Position numbers and translations under genes: made by a program. From contig JAAVVA010000004.1 of assembly GCA_018449715.1 (NCBI GenBank), positions 248,001-312,000 of the forward strand: DNA of 64,000 nt, given 5' to 3'. The notes below the pieces were generated by a model. It was not told where the DNA came from, made no database searches, and worked only from the letters and a program-made list of their open reading frames with translations. Origin of the DNA: Acidobacteriaceae bacterium dw_441. GTDB taxonomy: Bacteria > Acidobacteriota > Terriglobia > Terriglobales > Acidobacteriaceae. Position 1 is the stretch's first letter, and each line of letters begins with the position of its first letter. This document shows, piece after piece, positions 33,270 to 42,296 of the stretch.

Positions 33270-34651
33270 TTCTGCCCGTCCAGCTCCTCCAGCGAGGTCG
33301 CCCATCCGAAGTCGCGCTCGGAGACGATCTGCCAGCGGCCATCGGTGCGTTTCAGCAGAAGTTGTGAGGGAATGAACCACTGCGAAGCGAGCTTGCCGTT
33401 CTGCCGCACGCAGAAGTGCTTCACCAGGTGGACTGATGCGGCTCCCTCCTGCTGGCGCACCGCGACGCGCTCCATCGCGAGAGCCCAGTCTCCCTCGCGC
33501 TTGCTGATGGAAGCCTGTTTGTCCTCGAGGATCGACTGGCGGCTGACGTCGTGGCGCAGGAAGTAGCGATCGACCGGGTCGGCATAGAAGGCGGCCTGCT
33601 TTGCCGCGTCGGTCGATTGCATTGCCGCCTCCCAGTCCTTCACGACGGCAGCGGGGTCTTCCTCTGAGCCGGGCTGAGCAGCGGGAACAGCCGCCGAGGC
33701 CGCGGGAGCAGCAGCCTGCGGCGGCGCGATCTGTTGTTCCTGAGAGGGCGTGACTTCGCTCGCGGGATGGTGCGGAAGATAGAACCACACCGCCGGAGCC
33801 GCAACCAGAAGAACGAGTGCTACCGCCCAGGCTCCCCATGCGGACCTCGGCTTTTTCTCCTCCATTGCATCGCTCAGCAATGCGCCCGTGAACTTTGGAG
33901 CCTCCGGCAGAGGGGCTTGCTTCCGGGGAATCTCGATTGTGGCTTGTATCGCTTTAGGGGGAGCGTCGGTCTTCGTCTCCGAGACCTCCGGGGCGTTGGT
34001 TTTCGAGGAAGCCTCATCCTCAACGGGAGAGGCGGTGGCTGAGATTTCGGAAGTCTCGGGCGAAGCTGCAATGACTGCGATGGTGGAGGCCGCCTCTGTC
34101 TGTTCTTCTACCGGATCGCTCGGCAGCTCTGCCTCCGTGGACGTTGCGGAGGCGAGCTCTTCCTGCGGCTGCGGTTCTTCCTGCGGCTGCGGTTCTTCCG
34201 GCGCTGCGGCGACCTCGGTGGGAGGGATCGCGGAGGCGACAGCTTCGGGCATCGAGGAGGTTTCAGTCTTGGCGATAGTCTCCTGCTTTGCCTCAAAGGA
34301 TTCCGAGACAGGCCCCCGTTCCCTCTTCAGACCGAGCTGCGCCCACATTCCGTCAAAGACGCGCTCAAGTTTTTCCTGTACGACCGCGTTCTGCGAAACG
34401 GTCCCCAGCACCGCCGAGGCCTGGTAGGTAACATCCACTGCGACCGTGGTGACACCGTCCTCTTCTTTTACGTCGATCACGGTGCGGTCCCGGCGGTTTT
34501 TCACCCTCGGGGACGGCCCGAGGCCTGCGAGGGTAATCCTGCGGCCTTCACGAACCACCTCCGTGGAGACCTCAAGCAGCCCCGTCTCCATCGCCCGCAA
34601 AACCGCCTCCGGGTCCGCCCCCGGAAGCCTCTCCAGCGTCTGAAATCTCAA
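33266..34651 (-). CDS. Uncharacterised single-pass membrane protein with SnoaL/NTF2-like C-terminus
   Basis: 461 residues in four parts. Residues 1-112: a folded N-terminal domain (ITLAGLGPSPRVKNRRD, VAVDVTYQASAVLG) resembling a small lipid- or ligand-binding fold. Residues ~113-275: an acidic, Pro/Glu/Ala/Ser-rich linker with the short tandem EEPQPQEEPQPQEE. Residues ~279-300: one membrane helix (WAVALVLLVAAPAVWFYL). Residues ~335-461: a domain with VKDWEAAMQSTDAAKQAAFY and SQLLLKRTDGRWQIVSERD, the pattern of NTF2/SnoaL-like (DUF4440-type) proteins. The layout suggests a cytoplasmic sensor joined to a periplasmic domain. Function unknown. Confidence 0.7.
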   Translation of the reverse strand: MRFQTLERLPGADPEAVLRAMETGLLEVSTEVVREGRRITLAGLGPSPRVKNRRDRTVIDVKEEDGVTTVAVDVTYQASAVLGTVSQNAVVQEKLERVFDGMWAQLGLKRERGPVSESFEAKQETIAKTETSSMPEAVASAIPPTEVAAAPEEPQPQEEPQPQEELASATSTEAELPSDPVEEQTEAASTIAVIAASPETSEISATASPVEDEASSKTNAPEVSETKTDAPPKAIQATIEIPRKQAPLPEAPKFTGALLSDAMEEKKPRSAWGAWAVALVLLVAAPAVWFYLPHHPASEVTPSQEQQIAPPQAAAPAASAAVPAAQPGSEEDPAAVVKDWEAAMQSTDAAKQAAFYADPVDRYFLRHDVSRQSILEDKQASISKREGDWALAMERVAVRQQEGAASVHLVKHFCVRQNGKLASQWFIPSQLLLKRTDGRWQIVSERDFGWATSLEELDGQN

Positions 34652-34859
34652 GCGATCCTCTCCATCGAACCGGCAGTACTGCCATGCAGCAGTGAAAATT
34701 AAGAGCCCATAGGCACGATAAACCGTTCCCTGTGCCTGATTCTAAAAACTATGCACGCCGAAGGCCATTCATCTCATTTCGACGTCTGGATTTATCTTTT
34801 CCTGTCGAAAACGGCCCCGGTCGAAAACTGCTTCGACAAAAGTATGACAGCATAGAACT

Positions 34860-36188
34860 ATGTCTGACGGTGAAAGCCGAACTCCCCCACGAGCGGGAGC
34901 AGCCTTTCGTTCGCGCAACTTCCGGCTGTACCAGGGCGCAAGAATGTTGTCGGTCATCGGGTCCGAGGCGCAGTCGGTCGCGGTGGCCTGGCAGGTCTAT
35001 CAGATCACGCACTCCGCGCTCGATCTGGGCCTTACCGGTCTGGCACTGTTTCTTCCGGGCCTGATCTTCATGCTGGCCGCCGGTCATGTGGCGGATCGTT
35101 TCGACCGGAGAAAGATTCTTCTACTCTGTTTTAGTCTGCAGTCTGTTTGCACGGGCGTTCTGCTGTGGCTTGCGCTTACTCCAAGCCTGCTGGCGGGCGG
35201 CCGCATCTGGCCGATCTATGCCGTGCTGGTCGGCATCGGCATGAGCCGCGCCTTCAGTGCTCCCGCAGCCAGCGCCCTGCTGCCCAGCCTCGTTCCCAAA
35301 GACCACTTCGTCAATGCCGTTACCTGGGGCGCGACGGTCTTTCAGATGGCCAATATGTCCGGCCCGGCGATTGGAGGTCTGCTGTTCACGCTGCCTCTTT
35401 CGGTCGCGCTTGCACGCTGGCGCGGCGCTCCGGTTGTGTATCTCTGCACGCTGATCATGCTTCTGGGTTACCTCGTTCTGGTCGGCCTTATCCGGTACGA
35501 GCCGGTGGAGCAGACGGCAAAGGCCTTCGATATGAAGACCGTGCTGGCAGGCCTCGAGTACGTCTGGAAGACGAAGCTGCTGCTCGGCTCGATATCGCTG
35601 GATCTCTTCGCCGTGATGCTGGGCGGAGCCGTTGCCCTGCTGCCGATCTTCGCCACGGACGTTTTGCGCGCGGGGCCTCGCGGCCTGGGACTGCTTCGCG
35701 CAATGCCCAGCATGGGGGCGCTGGTGGTCTCGCTGCTGCTGGTGGCCCGGCCTATCCGACGCCGCGCCGGGGTCACGATGCTCTCCTGCGTGGCGACCTT
35801 CGGAGCCGCAACCATCGTCTTTGGGCTTTCGCGCCACCTTTGGCTCTCGCTCCTCGCGCTCTTTGTTATCGGAGCCAGCGACATGGTCAGCGTGGTCGTG
35901 CGGCAGAGCATTCTGCAACTGGCGACGCCGCCGGAGATGCGTGGCCGTGTCAGCGCGGTCAATGCCCTCTTCATTGGAGCCTCCAACGAGTTCGGCGAGT
36001 TCGAAAGCGGCGTGACGGCAAGCTGGTGGGGAGCCGTGCGCGCGGTCGTAGCCGGAGGCATCGCGTCGGTGATGGTCACGGCGTCGGCCTCGGCTCTCTT
36101 TCCGAGGCTTCGCCGCGCCGATGCCCTCACCGCAGAGTCGCTGATGGAAGTCGATCTGCAGTTGAGTGCAGCCGAGCCAATGGACTAA
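34860..36188 (+). CDS. MFS transporter (EntS/MFS_3-type exporter)
   Basis: 442 residues, about 12 hydrophobic helices. The start FRSRNFRLYQGARMLSVIGS and the loop motif AGHVADRFDRRKIL (motif A between helices 2 and 3) are typical of the MFS_3/enterobactin-exporter branch; a second motif-A-like loop is RPIRRRAG. RGRVSAVNALFIGASNEFGEFESG is also characteristic of that branch. Probable proton-driven export of a small molecule; substrate unknown. 44 bp before the next gene. Confidence 0.9.
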   Translation: MSDGESRTPPRAGAAFRSRNFRLYQGARMLSVIGSEAQSVAVAWQVYQITHSALDLGLTGLALFLPGLIFMLAAGHVADRFDRRKILLLCFSLQSVCTGVLLWLALTPSLLAGGRIWPIYAVLVGIGMSRAFSAPAASALLPSLVPKDHFVNAVTWGATVFQMANMSGPAIGGLLFTLPLSVALARWRGAPVVYLCTLIMLLGYLVLVGLIRYEPVEQTAKAFDMKTVLAGLEYVWKTKLLLGSISLDLFAVMLGGAVALLPIFATDVLRAGPRGLGLLRAMPSMGALVVSLLLVARPIRRRAGVTMLSCVATFGAATIVFGLSRHLWLSLLALFVIGASDMVSVVVRQSILQLATPPEMRGRVSAVNALFIGASNEFGEFESGVTASWWGAVRAVVAGGIASVMVTASASALFPRLRRADALTAESLMEVDLQLSAAEPMD

Positions 36189-36231
36189 AGTACATCCGAG
36201 CAGGCGGCATCATTTACAGGAGCAGGGACGA

Positions 36232-36975
36232 ATGCAAAGCGGAGCCAAGTGGGCGATCGGCGGAACACTGGTTTTACTGGCCGTGGTCGGGATTCGGGTG
36301 GGAATGATCTACCGTGAGCGCAACGCTCCCGAGAAGCCGGTCGCCGCGCCCGAGCGCAGAAAGATCGCCGATGACGACCTGGTCTTCCTCAGGAAGAAGC
36401 GCCAGTCCTCGATGGCGGACGCGAAGGAGCTGAATGGTTCTGCGCTGTGGGTTTCGGCGGGTGGCCAGATGGACTACTACCCCGTCACAGGCAAGCATGT
36501 CGATTATGCGAAGACCTCTGGCACGCTGCTCGGAGCCGAAAAGCTGGTCGTGAAGGACTTCGTCGAGCAGGTGGCTCCGAAGTCGGCCACGCACCGCGTT
36601 CCCGGCGGAGACCGTCAGGCGCTGATGCTCTTCACGCTTCCGGCATCGGATACGCCGGAGAAGGTCTACGGCGTCCCCGTGGGTTACCACGAGAGCGGGC
36701 TGTACACCTTCTATCTCGACGAGATCTTCTTCTACGAAGACCCGCACGAGCTGTACAAACACTGGGGGCCGGAGATATGGAAGGCGATCGATTCGCACCA
36801 GATCATCCTGGGGATGAGCGAGCGCGAGACGCAGCTTGCGCTGGGGCAGGTGAGCAAGAGCGTCAGCAACGACTATGGCAACAGGCTCGTGGTGTATGCG
36901 AATCTCGGCAAGCCCATCGCCGTGACCTACGTACAGAACAAGGCCACGGCCTTCCGCCCCGATCAGGGCTTCTGA
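36232..36975 (+). CDS. Uncharacterised exported protein with N-terminal membrane anchor
   Basis: 247 residues from ATG 36232 after AGGAGCAGGG. An N-terminal helix (WAIGGTLVLLAVVGIRVGMI, about 7-26) is followed by a soluble body rich in aromatics: DYYPVTGKHVDYAKTSG, YGVPVGYHESGLYTFYLDEI, FFYEDPHELYKHW. The C-terminal part (ILGMSERETQLALGQVSKS, then VYVQNK-like TYVQNKA) resembles SmpA/OmlA-type beta strands, which read as a helix followed by short strands, but I cannot assign it. 43 bp behind the MFS gene, possibly the same transcript. Confidence 0.65.
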   Translation: MQSGAKWAIGGTLVLLAVVGIRVGMIYRERNAPEKPVAAPERRKIADDDLVFLRKKRQSSMADAKELNGSALWVSAGGQMDYYPVTGKHVDYAKTSGTLLGAEKLVVKDFVEQVAPKSATHRVPGGDRQALMLFTLPASDTPEKVYGVPVGYHESGLYTFYLDEIFFYEDPHELYKHWGPEIWKAIDSHQIILGMSERETQLALGQVSKSVSNDYGNRLVVYANLGKPIAVTYVQNKATAFRPDQGF

Positions 36976-37002
36976 TTCTTTCCTTACTCGCTACGTTATG
37001 GA

Positions 37003-37037
37003 CTTGTCATTCCGTAGCGCAGCGAAGGAATCTGCTT
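37003..37037. repeat. Single outer repeat arm
   Basis: CTTGTCATTCCGTAGCGCAG then CGAAGGAATCTGCTT, the same sequence as the left arm at 25610. Only the left arm is present beside BIME copy 3; the right partner is absent before the ppc stop. Confidence 0.75.
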
Positions 37038-37054
37038 CTGTTTGCAGAATGATC

Positions 37055-37198
37055 GGGTGCCCCATCCTTCCTGACGTTTTGTGTCAGGAAGGGTGGGATG
37101 CAGATGTTTACTCAGGAAGTTTTCAAACCACCAACAATGGCGGTACGAGCGGGATTCATCCCACCCTTCGCGATGAGACTGCGAAGGATGGGGCACCC
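37055..37198. repeat. BIME-like double-hairpin repeat, copy 3
   Basis: Terminal GGGTGCCCCATCCTT / AAGGATGGGGCACCC. The left arm folds through CCTTCCTGACG / GTCAGGAAGG and the right through CCTTCGCG / GCGAAGG. It lies in the gap between the exported protein gene and ppc, 22 bp from the ppc stop. Confidence 0.85.
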
Positions 37199-37219
37199 GG
37201 TCGGTGGTGCTGGTTTATA

Positions 37220-40063
37220 TCAGCCTGTATTGCGAAGCCCGGCGCTGATGCCATTGATCGTCGCCGAGATCGCTCGGTTCAGCTCTGCCGACTCCGGCTC
37301 GCCCTTGGCCTGCGCGGCGCGCTTGCGGCGGATCAGCTCCACCTGGATCAGGCTCATCGGATCGACGTAGGGGTTGCGCAGACGGATCGAGCGCTCGAGC
37401 ACGGGGTTGGTTTCGAGCAAGCGCTGTTGCCCCGTAACTGCAAGCAGCATCTTCTGCGTCAGCTCGAACTCCGCCTTCAGCATCTCGTAGACACGCTCGC
37501 GCAGGGCTTCGTCCTCGACCAGCGAGGCGTACAGGCTGGCGATGCCGAAGTCGGACTTCGCCAGTGCCATCTCCACGTTGCGAACGACGTCGATGAAGAG
37601 CGGGAAGCCCTCCGCCATCGACTGAAGTTGTGCGAGGCCGTCGGGGTTCTCGCGGGCGAAGGTGTCGAGCGCGTGTCCCACGCCGAACCACGCCGGAACC
37701 AGCTGCCGCGACTGCATCCATCCAAAGACCCACGGGATGGCGCGAAGGTCGGCCATCGTGCGTTTGCCGGTACGCTTGGCCGGGCGCGAGCCGATGCGGG
37801 CGTTCTCCAACTCCGCGACAGGCGTGGCCTGCTCGAAGTAGGTGAAGGTCTCGGGGCTGTCGATGATGTTCTTGCGATAGAAGTCGTAGGAGCTCTCCGA
37901 CAGCCGCTCCATCGCGGCCTCCCACGTGGGAGTGATCTCGCCGGTCAGATGCGGGGTCTCCGTACCCTTCTGCAAGGCGGCGTCAGGTCGCGCCAGGGCG
38001 TCGAGCGAGGCGGCAATCATCAGCTCAAGATTGCGCTCGGCCAGTACGACGTCCGAATACTTCCAGTTGAGCACCTCGCCCTGTTCGGTCAGGCGCATCT
38101 CGCCGGAGAAGCTGTCCATCGGTTGCGCGAAGATAGCGCGGTGCGTCGGTCCGCCGCCACGTCCGACAGTTCCGCCGCGACCGTGGAAGAGCCGCAGCGT
38201 CACGCCGCACTCCGCGGCCACGCGATGCAGCTCGCGGTGCGCCTTCCAGATCTCCCAGGTGCTGGCAATCATGCCGCCGTCCTTGTTCGAGTCCGAGTAG
38301 CCGAGCATGATCTCCTGCCTGCGGCCCCACGACTCCAGCAGAGGCTGGAAGGCCTCGCTCGACCACAGGCGGCGCATGATGCTCGGAGCGTTCTGCAGGT
38401 CTTCGATCGACTCGAACAGCGGTACCGGCAGCAGGCCGGGGTCGTCGCCCTCGGTCTCGACGCGAACCCCGCCCAGCCGTGCCAGCCACAGCACGTTCAG
38501 GATGTCCTCGGCGCTGGTGGCTCCGCTGATGACGTACTGGCGGATGGCCTCGGCGGGGTACTGCTGCTTCAGCTCCGCGATGGCGCGGAAGGTTTCGAGT
38601 ACCTCGGCGGTCTGGGCGGAAAGCGCCTCAGGAAGGCGCAGAGATACATCGGTGGTGGCCTCAGCACAGCCTGCAATCTCGGCTACGGCGGAGGCGTGGA
38701 CGCGGGCGTGCTGGCGAATGTCCAGCGTCTGCAGGTGCAGCCCGTAGGTGCGGACCTCCATCAGCAGGGGATCGACCAGCATCTCCGCAAGCCGTTCGCC
38801 GCGATTCTCCATCAGGCTGTTGCGCAGCACGGTGAGGTCGGCCAGCAGCTCGCTCGCCTTGGTGTACGGCGGCAGGGCCGGGTTCGCCGGTAGAGGAATG
38901 TAGGTGCTCTGCAGCGCCGCTCCCAGCCGCATCAGGATGCAGGCGATCAGAAGGCGAGCGTACTCGAAGTGGAAGCTCTCTTCGATGGTGGTCTGCCCGG
39001 CGGTGCGAAGCTTCGCGAGATAGCCGTTCAGCAGCTCCAGCATCTCCTTCGAGACGGGAGCCTGCTGGGTCGAACTACCAAGTTGCTCGAAGATGTTCTG
39101 CAGACGGTTGTGATAGTGCGTCATCAGCAGCTTGCGCGCCATCGCAAGAGAGTCGCGCGTGGTCTGCGGGGTGACGAACGGGTTTCCGTCGCGGTCGCCG
39201 CCGATCCACGATCCGAACTCGATCAGTCGGGGCAGCTCCGCCAGCGATGTCTGCTTCTCGGGATACTCGGCCTTGATTGCCGCCGCGACCTCGGAGTAAA
39301 GCACCGGCAGCGTATCGAAGAGCGAAGCCTCGTAGTAGTCGAGCGCCATGCGGATCTCGTCGCGCACGGTAGGGCGAGCGCTGCGGACGTCGTCGGTCTG
39401 CCATAGTGCGGTGATCTCGCCGGTCACCTCACGCTCTAGCGCCTCAAGCTCCTCTTCGGGTACGGCGATGCGGTCCAGCTGCTCCAGCAGGTCGGAGATG
39501 CGCCTGCGCTTCAACCTTACCGAGCGGCGCGCCACCTCGGTCGGGTGCGCGGTGAAGACCGGAGTGACGACGATGCGCTCCAGTGCTTCCATCGCCTGAT
39601 TCGCGTCGAAACCGGCCTCGCGCAGACGCCGCAGCGTTCCCTGCAGGTCGCCGCGTTGCGGAGGAGCGTCGTTCACCTGGCCCGAACGCCGTCGCCGCTT
39701 GCGATGGTTCGTCTCAGCCAGGTTGATGAGTTCAAAGTAGAAGCTGAAGGCACGCGCAAGCTGGTAGGCGCGGTTCAGATCGTTGGCGTGGCCGTGCACG
39801 CGTCCCAGCGCCTGCTCGAGATTAGCCGCGGCTGCCGCGCACTCGCCTTTGGAGTCGGCCTCGCGCCGCGCAATCGCCGTGCGGCGAAGCTCTTCGACGG
39901 CGTTGTAGAGCGCCTCGCCCGACTGCTCTTTCAGGACTTCGCCCAGCAGCATGCCGAGCGAGCGCACGTCCCTCCGCAGCGGAGCTTCCTTAAGCTCACC
40001 AGTTGAAGCAAGAATTTCAGAGAGGCGCTGCGGCCAGTTCGACGGAGTCCAAAGCGACGGCAT
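37220..40063 (-). CDS. ppc: Phosphoenolpyruvate carboxylase
   Basis: 947 residues. Fixes bicarbonate onto PEP to give oxaloacetate, refilling the TCA cycle. Signature sites are intact: FTAHPTEVARRSV (catalytic His), MLGYSDSNKDGG, and FHGRGGTVGRGGGPTHRAI (glycine-rich loop). It ends in RNTG, as plant and bacterial enzymes do. The N-terminal ~60 residues (TPSNWPQRLSEILAST) are variable. Allosteric control by acetyl-CoA or aspartate is expected from the family. Single gene with BIME copy 3 just downstream. Confidence 0.97.
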   Translation of the reverse strand: MPSLWTPSNWPQRLSEILASTGELKEAPLRRDVRSLGMLLGEVLKEQSGEALYNAVEELRRTAIARREADSKGECAAAAANLEQALGRVHGHANDLNRAYQLARAFSFYFELINLAETNHRKRRRRSGQVNDAPPQRGDLQGTLRRLREAGFDANQAMEALERIVVTPVFTAHPTEVARRSVRLKRRRISDLLEQLDRIAVPEEELEALEREVTGEITALWQTDDVRSARPTVRDEIRMALDYYEASLFDTLPVLYSEVAAAIKAEYPEKQTSLAELPRLIEFGSWIGGDRDGNPFVTPQTTRDSLAMARKLLMTHYHNRLQNIFEQLGSSTQQAPVSKEMLELLNGYLAKLRTAGQTTIEESFHFEYARLLIACILMRLGAALQSTYIPLPANPALPPYTKASELLADLTVLRNSLMENRGERLAEMLVDPLLMEVRTYGLHLQTLDIRQHARVHASAVAEIAGCAEATTDVSLRLPEALSAQTAEVLETFRAIAELKQQYPAEAIRQYVISGATSAEDILNVLWLARLGGVRVETEGDDPGLLPVPLFESIEDLQNAPSIMRRLWSSEAFQPLLESWGRRQEIMLGYSDSNKDGGMIASTWEIWKAHRELHRVAAECGVTLRLFHGRGGTVGRGGGPTHRAIFAQPMDSFSGEMRLTEQGEVLNWKYSDVVLAERNLELMIAASLDALARPDAALQKGTETPHLTGEITPTWEAAMERLSESSYDFYRKNIIDSPETFTYFEQATPVAELENARIGSRPAKRTGKRTMADLRAIPWVFGWMQSRQLVPAWFGVGHALDTFARENPDGLAQLQSMAEGFPLFIDVVRNVEMALAKSDFGIASLYASLVEDEALRERVYEMLKAEFELTQKMLLAVTGQQRLLETNPVLERSIRLRNPYVDPMSLIQVELIRRKRAAQAKGEPESAELNRAISATINGISAGLRNTG

Positions 40064-40119
40064 ATATCTTGATTATTGCACCCTGAAGATACGCCTGCGC
40101 TTACGGGCCTCCGGGCGGG

Positions 40120-40368
40120 TTACATCACCATCGCCAGCTGCTCGAACTCCTCCTGCATCAGCTCGACGGCGTAGCCCGAGGACTCCAGCCGTGAGGCGGA
40201 ACTCCGCGCCGCCGGGGCCGAAACGCCGTAGCCGCGCGTGGAAAGGTATTGGCTGATGACGTCAGCGGCCTGCCAGGAGTCCAGGTGGTTGTGCCGCAGC
40301 TCCTCGCGAAGACCGGTCAGGTCCGCCGTGGAAAACTTCTCGACTCCCATGTGTTTTGCTGCTGTCAT
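40120..40368 (-). CDS. Small uncharacterised protein
   Basis: 82 residues from ATG 40368, preceded by GAGAGGAGTGACG, a good ribosome site; the ATG at 40386 has none. Helical and soluble, with no signal or membrane segment: FSTADLTGLREELRHNHLDSWQAADVISQYLSTRGYG, then SSASRLESSGYAVELMQEEFEQLAMVM. Family unknown. 56 bp upstream of ppc on the same strand, so it may share its promoter. Confidence 0.6.
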   Translation of the reverse strand: MTAAKHMGVEKFSTADLTGLREELRHNHLDSWQAADVISQYLSTRGYGVSAPAARSSASRLESSGYAVELMQEEFEQLAMVM

Positions 40369-40550
40369 CGTCACTCCTCTCCGCACTCTGCGGTGCAGTT
40401 TCCTTGTTTATTAGACGCGGATCCGACCCGGAAGATGCGATAGGCAGCGATACGCAGAATGCACCACGGAAAGTTCCCGTGCGATGGTCGGAGTCGTGGA
40501 GTGAGGGCAATAAAAGCAGGTATCGAGTCGCCGCGATACCATAAAAGAGT

Positions 40551-41477
40551 ATGAATACTCTTCCTCACGTGCTCGACGGAGTCGTTATCGCCTCCGAGAT
40601 CAAGGCCGAGGTCGCCCGCGAGGTCGTCGATCTTACGTCGCGCGGCATTCGTCCCGGCCTTGTCGTCATCCTCGTCGGCGAGGTTCCCGCCTCGCAGATC
40701 TACGTTCGCAGCAAGGTCAAGACCTGCGGCGAACTGGGCATTTACAGCGAACTGATTACTCCCCCGGAGAGCATCACCACCGAGGAGATGCTCGCGATGG
40801 TCGCCGACCTCAACGCACGCGAGGACATCGACGGCATCCTCATCCAGCTTCCCCTGCCGAAGCACGTCGATACCAAGCGCCTGCTCGAGGCCGTCGCGCC
40901 CGAAAAGGACGTCGACGGCTTCCACCCGGTCAACGCGGGACGCCTGCAGGCCGGACAGCCCGGCCTCGCTCCCTGCACCCCGGCGGGCATCATCGAGATT
41001 CTTCGCCGCACCGGCCTTCCCATTGCCGGGCAGAATGCCGTCGTCGTGGGCCGCTCCGACATCGTGGGCAAGCCCGCCGCGCTGCTGCTGCTCAACGAGT
41101 CGGCCACCGTGACCGTCTGCCACAGCAAGACGCGCGACCTGCCCTCCTTCACGCGCAACGCCGACATTCTCGTCGCCGCCATCGGACGCCCCGGCTATGT
41201 CACCGCCGACATGGTGAAGCCCGGCGCGGTCCTGATCGACGTGGGCATCAATCGCCTGACCGATCCGGCGGACGTGCAGAAGTTCTTCCCCGGCGACGCC
41301 GAGCGTGCCGCCACCTTCGCCAAGCGCGGCTCCGTCATCGTGGGCGACATCGACCCGGCGGCCTTTGCCATCTCGGGAGCGTACACGCCCGTCCCCGGCG
41401 GCGTGGGAGCCCTGACGATCGCCATGCTGATGCACAACACCGTCAAGGCGGCGAAGCTTCGCCGCGGAATCGTGTAG
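40551..41477 (+). CDS. folD: Bifunctional methylenetetrahydrofolate dehydrogenase/cyclohydrolase
   Basis: 308 residues. Interconverts 5,10-methylene-, methenyl- and 10-formyl-THF using NADP. YVRSKVKTCGELGI carries the catalytic Lys; other motifs are DGILIQLPLPKHVD, the dinucleotide-binding VVGRSDIVGKPAALLLL, and the C-terminal PVPGGVGALTIAMLMHNT. It supplies formyl-THF for purine steps, including PurN at 43.7 kb. It is followed after 4 bp by coaE. Confidence 0.97.
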   Translation: MNTLPHVLDGVVIASEIKAEVAREVVDLTSRGIRPGLVVILVGEVPASQIYVRSKVKTCGELGIYSELITPPESITTEEMLAMVADLNAREDIDGILIQLPLPKHVDTKRLLEAVAPEKDVDGFHPVNAGRLQAGQPGLAPCTPAGIIEILRRTGLPIAGQNAVVVGRSDIVGKPAALLLLNESATVTVCHSKTRDLPSFTRNADILVAAIGRPGYVTADMVKPGAVLIDVGINRLTDPADVQKFFPGDAERAATFAKRGSVIVGDIDPAAFAISGAYTPVPGGVGALTIAMLMHNTVKAAKLRRGIV

Positions 41478-41481
41478 CTCC

Positions 41482-42255
41482 ATGCTGCGCGTTGGACTTA
41501 CCGGCGGGCTCGGCAGTGGCAAGTCCACCGCCGCCCGCCTTCTCGCGCAGCATGGGGCGTACATCCTCGAGGCCGACGCCATCGGCCGCGAGATGATGCA
41601 GCCCGGCGAGGCCGTCTACGACGCTATCGTCGAGCGTTTTGGCCCCGGCGTCCTCCTTGCCGACAAGCAGCTCGACCGCGCCGCGCTGGCCCGCATCGCC
41701 TTCACCGAAGGCCGCGTCGACGAACTGAACGCCATCGTTCACCCGGCGGTCATCGCGGAGCAGGCGGCGATTGCGCAAGAGATCTTCGCCGAGGACTGGA
41801 AGGCGGTGGTGATCGTCGAATCCGCCCTCATCTTCGAGACCAAATACGGGGAAACAAAGCACGACGGACCGGCAGAGGAAGACAACGCCCCCTGGCGCTC
41901 GCGCTTCGACTGCATCATCCTCGTGACGGCCCCCGAAGAGGTGAAGATCGCCCGTTACCTCGAGCGGGTCGCGGCAGGCTCACCCCCCAGCGCTGAGCGG
42001 CGTGAGGAGCTGACCGCCGATGCTCGCCGTCGCCTCTCCCAGCAGATTCCCGACGAAGAGAAGGCCGCGCTCTGCGACTTCATCCTCGTCAACGACGGCG
42101 ATCTCGAGGCGCTGGAGCAGCAGATCGACGAGTTGTGGCCGCTGCTGGAGTTCGCCTCGGCCAACGACCCGGAGGCGAACGTCTCGTACCCCGAGGACGA
42201 CTCCGAAGCTGACCTCGAAAATGATTCTGACGGTGACTCCGAGCACGATCTGTAG
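41482..42255 (+). CDS. coaE: Dephospho-CoA kinase with acidic C-terminal tail
   Basis: Last step of CoA synthesis, phosphorylating the ribose 3'-OH of dephospho-CoA. 257 residues. P-loop GLTGGLGSGKST at 6-17, DADAIGR-type EADAIGREM, and the lid region. The family usually has about 200-210 residues. Extra length comes from an insertion near 115-135 (KYGETKHDGPAEEDNAPW) and an acidic tail of ~35 residues (DDSEADLENDSDGDSEHDL). Tail role unknown; it may only be a disordered extension. Confidence 0.93.
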   Translation: MLRVGLTGGLGSGKSTAARLLAQHGAYILEADAIGREMMQPGEAVYDAIVERFGPGVLLADKQLDRAALARIAFTEGRVDELNAIVHPAVIAEQAAIAQEIFAEDWKAVVIVESALIFETKYGETKHDGPAEEDNAPWRSRFDCIILVTAPEEVKIARYLERVAAGSPPSAERREELTADARRRLSQQIPDEEKAALCDFILVNDGDLEALEQQIDELWPLLEFASANDPEANVSYPEDDSEADLENDSDGDSEHDL

Positions 42256-42296
42256 GTTGGGGACAGGCTTTCGGCCCGCCGCCGCGACTCGATACA

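Noticed and set aside
36998-38893. 631-codon plus-strand open frame
   Set aside because: Antisense to ppc; its start is repeat sequence.
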